Origin: Saccharina japonica
Lineage: Eukaryota > Sar > Phaeophyceae > Laminariales > Laminariaceae
Assembly (NCBI GenBank): GCA_008828725.1
Contig: MEHQ01001873.1
Location: 12,584 to 76,583 of the forward strand
Reading direction: 5' to 3'
Length of the DNA: 64,000 nucleotides
Made by a program: the position numbers and the translations under genes. Within the stretch, counting starts at the first letter, position 1. Each line of letters begins with the position of its first letter. Below are positions 61,870 to 64,000 of the stretch, one piece after another. The notes beneath the pieces were generated by a model. The model searched no databases. It was not told the DNA's origin and worked only from the letters and a program-made list of their open reading frames with translations.

Positions 61870-63062
61870 GTTTCCCTTTGACCCCGTTTAGGACTGCAGT
61901 CCCGTTGTGGGGACTTGGAATTAGAGTGGGATTGTATGATTGTATACATTTGCTGGAGTGTAACCGTCGACACCTCCCCAAACGGAACAAAAAATAACAC
62001 AAACGTTATCCCGTTTAGGACTACAGTCTCGTTGTGGGAACAAAACACTTGGAAATGGAGTGGGATTGTACATATGTACTGGAGTATGACCGTCGACACC
62101 CCCTCAAACGAAACAAACAAAACACAAACGTTATCCCGTTTAGGACTGCAGTCCCGTTGTGGGAACAAGTAACCGTCGACACCCCCCCAAACGGAACAAA
62201 CAAAACACAAACGTTAACCCGTTTAGGAGTGGGCTCCCGTTGAGGGGAAAAAACCCTTGGAATTAGAGTGGGATCATACATATTTGCTGGAGTGTAACCG
62301 TCGACATCCCCACCTAACGGAACAAACCAAACACAAACGTTATCCCAATTAGGACTGCAGTCCCGTTGCGGGGACAAAGCACTTCGAATTAGAGTGGGAT
62401 TGTGCATATTTGCTGGAGTGTAACCGTCGACATCCCCCCTTAACGGAACAAACCAAACACAAACGTTATCCCGATTATGACTGCAGTCCCCTTGCGGGGA
62501 CAAAACACTTCGAATTAGAGTGGGATTACACATATTTGCTGGAGTGTAACCGTCGACATCCCCCCCAAACGGAACAAACCAAACACAAACGTTAACCCGT
62601 TTAGGACTGCAGTCCCGTTGTGGGGACTACATACTTGGAATTAGAGTGGGATTGTACATATTTGCTGGAGTGTATATAACCGTCGACACCCCCCAAACGG
62701 AACAAACCAAACACAAACGATAACCCGTTTAGGACTGCAGTCCCGTTGTGGGGACTACAAACTTGGAATTAGAGTGGGATTGTACATATTTGCTGGAGTG
62801 TATATAACCGTCGACACCCCCCAAACGGAACAAACAAAACACACTTGTTATCCCGTTTAGGACTGGGCTCCCGATGTGGGGACAAAACAGATGGGATTAG
62901 AGTGGGATAATATCTAGCTGCTGAAGTGTATGTAACCGTCGACACCTCTCAAACGGAACAAACAAAACACAAAACGTTTTCTCGTTTAGGACTGCAGTCC
63001 CGTTGTGGGGACAAAACACTTGTGAATAGAGACAAATGTAGGTTTATCTTGGAACTAGAGTG
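61870..63062. repeat. Satellite D, about 127-bp unit
   Basis: Ten units, starts near 61881, 62010, 62138, 62218, 62346, 62471, 62597, 62727, 62856 and 62984. Each reads CCGTTTAGGACTGCAGTCCC, GTTGTGGGGACAAAACACTT, GGAATTAGAGTGGGATTG, a TTTGCTGGAGTGTAACCG block and GTCGACA-CCCCCCAAACGG, then AACAAACAAAACACAAACG. One unit (62138) has lost about 45 bases. The first half resembles MITE C and the sequence at 53240-53330 and 49305-49375, so the satellite may have grown from such an element. Confidence 0.9.
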
Positions 63063-63242
63063 CAGCACTAAAAAGGGTAGGTGGGTGGTATACATCCACC
63101 CCTTCAGAACTTGACTCATATTTTTTGGGACAAACTACTTGAGTTTAGTGCGGAAATGTTTTTCCAGTACGTCGTAAAAGGTTCAATGGAACGAACGCCA
63201 CACATTGTGGCAAATGGAAGTTTTTTATTCATACATCAGTTT

Positions 63243-63480
63243 TCTCTTTCCCCACGTATTAACCTTCGCCTTTCTGTTCTCTACCCCATCCTATTAACAG
63301 CAGTAGCGACTCAGACCCGGGGGTCACAAAGTTTAGGCTCTTCTCCCTCCTCCCCCCCCCCACTCCTACGGTTCGTGCCTTGATTTTTTATCGCGAGAAA
63401 ACTTCAGCTCCTTCTTTCCCTCGTCCACTTGCATCCGAATCGCGCCTACCCACGCTGCTAGGCACTCTCAGCAGTTGATT
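63243..63480 (+). repeat. Repeat K copy
   Basis: TATTAACCTTCGCCTTTCTG leader, AGTAGCGACTCAGACCC, GGGGGTCACAAAG, CTCCTACGGTTCGTGCCTTG, TTTATCGCGAGAAAACTTC and ACCCACGCTGCTAGGC. Confidence 0.7.
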
Positions 63481-63538
63481 CCGTTTCTTCATATATTTTT
63501 TTTTTTCAAGAATTTCAAAAGTACGACCCACCAACTCT

Positions 63539-63659
63539 TATTTCGGGGGACCACAGTAGTAAATAAGACCTATATACGGCACACACAAAAACCTGAATAC
63601 TTCTCTATTTTCACAAAAAAAAAAAATGTTCCCATTTTTCTATGGCCTCCCGTAACAGC
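63539..63659. mobile_element. MITE A copy
   Basis: TATTTCGGGGGACCACAG, AATAAGACC, CGGCACACACAAAAACC and a right end TATGGCCTCCCGTAAC. Confidence 0.7.
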
Positions 63660-63947
63660 AGCATTCGAGGGTATCACTTTACTGTAGATAATAACGAGGA
63701 TTCGAGGGTACCACTACTATAGATAATATCGAGGACCGGTCCTTGTGGTTTTCGTCCAAAATGTATTGCCGTCGCCGCGTCAGACGATAAACTGCCGTCA
63801 CACTCCTCCATCTTTGTCGTGCACAAAGTGTCTTGTCGCTTGTCGGTCACCATTTTCTGGAGTGAACGGTGGAAAAAAAAAAAACATCTCCTCGACGAAA
63901 CATTGTTTTACGTCAATAGTATGATAGATTTTATGAGTGATCAATCT

Positions 63948-64000
63948 GAGAGCGCCTTCGTGGCGTGGGTAGGCAGAATCCGACGCAAGTCGACGAGGGA
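63948..64000 (-). repeat. Repeat K, runs off the window
   Basis: GAGAGCGCCTTCGTGGCGTG, GGTAGGCAG and AAGTCGACGAGGGA match the right end of K inverted. The rest lies beyond position 64000. Confidence 0.55.

Noticed and set aside
62021..62533. 170-codon minus-strand frame
   Set aside because: It runs through satellite D, and its peptide repeats every unit. No domain, and it breaks where one unit has a deletion.

Overview
This window is nuclear DNA of a eukaryote, with few genes and many repeats. There is no bacterial-style gene packing, almost no open frame is longer than 150 codons, and there are TTAGGG arrays, tRNA-derived SINEs, decayed LINE reverse transcriptase, many short inverted-repeat (MITE-like) elements and satellites. 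CAG/GCT-rich coding sequence with Gln, Ser and Ala runs, TTAGGG telomere repeats and many poly-G/poly-C tracts would suit a stramenopile alga such as a brown alga. That assignment is an inference of moderate to low confidence; no diagnostic gene is present. A 24-base N gap lies at 31300-31323.

Layout. 1-12 kb: mobile-element debris, namely a hAT-like element inside repeat K, several MITE families (called A, C, F, G, R here), two S1 SINEs, and a 20-bp minisatellite interrupted by a long-TIR element. 12-16 kb: short tandem repeats and two head-to-head 3' ends of a poly-C-tailed LINE. 16-19 kb: element Q arrays and S1/H fragments. 19-24.3 kb: GC-rich remains of a second reverse transcriptase family, in both orientations, with a 183-bp higher-order repeat. 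24.3-36.5 kb: the least repetitive part, holding the only convincing protein-coding gene (31601-32902 +, a Ser/Gln-rich protein with a split FCS-like zinc-finger signature). 36.5-39 kb: local repeats (27-bp array, J repeats) and a tRNA 3'-half-like sequence. 39-50 kb: dense MITE families A and B, SINE S2 and telomere-repeat-bearing element T. 50-54 kb: more T copies, a LINE copy and S1. 54-64 kb: two large satellites (E, about 90 bp; D, about 127 bp) interrupted by MITEs A, B, C and SINE S2.

There is no operon-like system. What the window offers is a record of transposition. Family B (about 250 bp, termini GACGCGTGCTACG) sits inside A or C copies at four places, each with its own 4-bp target duplication. 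A LINE 3' end with a poly-C tail sits inside repeat K with an 11-bp duplication, and a hAT-like element occupies the same K site elsewhere. Interstitial telomere repeats travel inside a dispersed element that has a GC hairpin. Repeat family letters are labels made for this window only; none was matched to a database.
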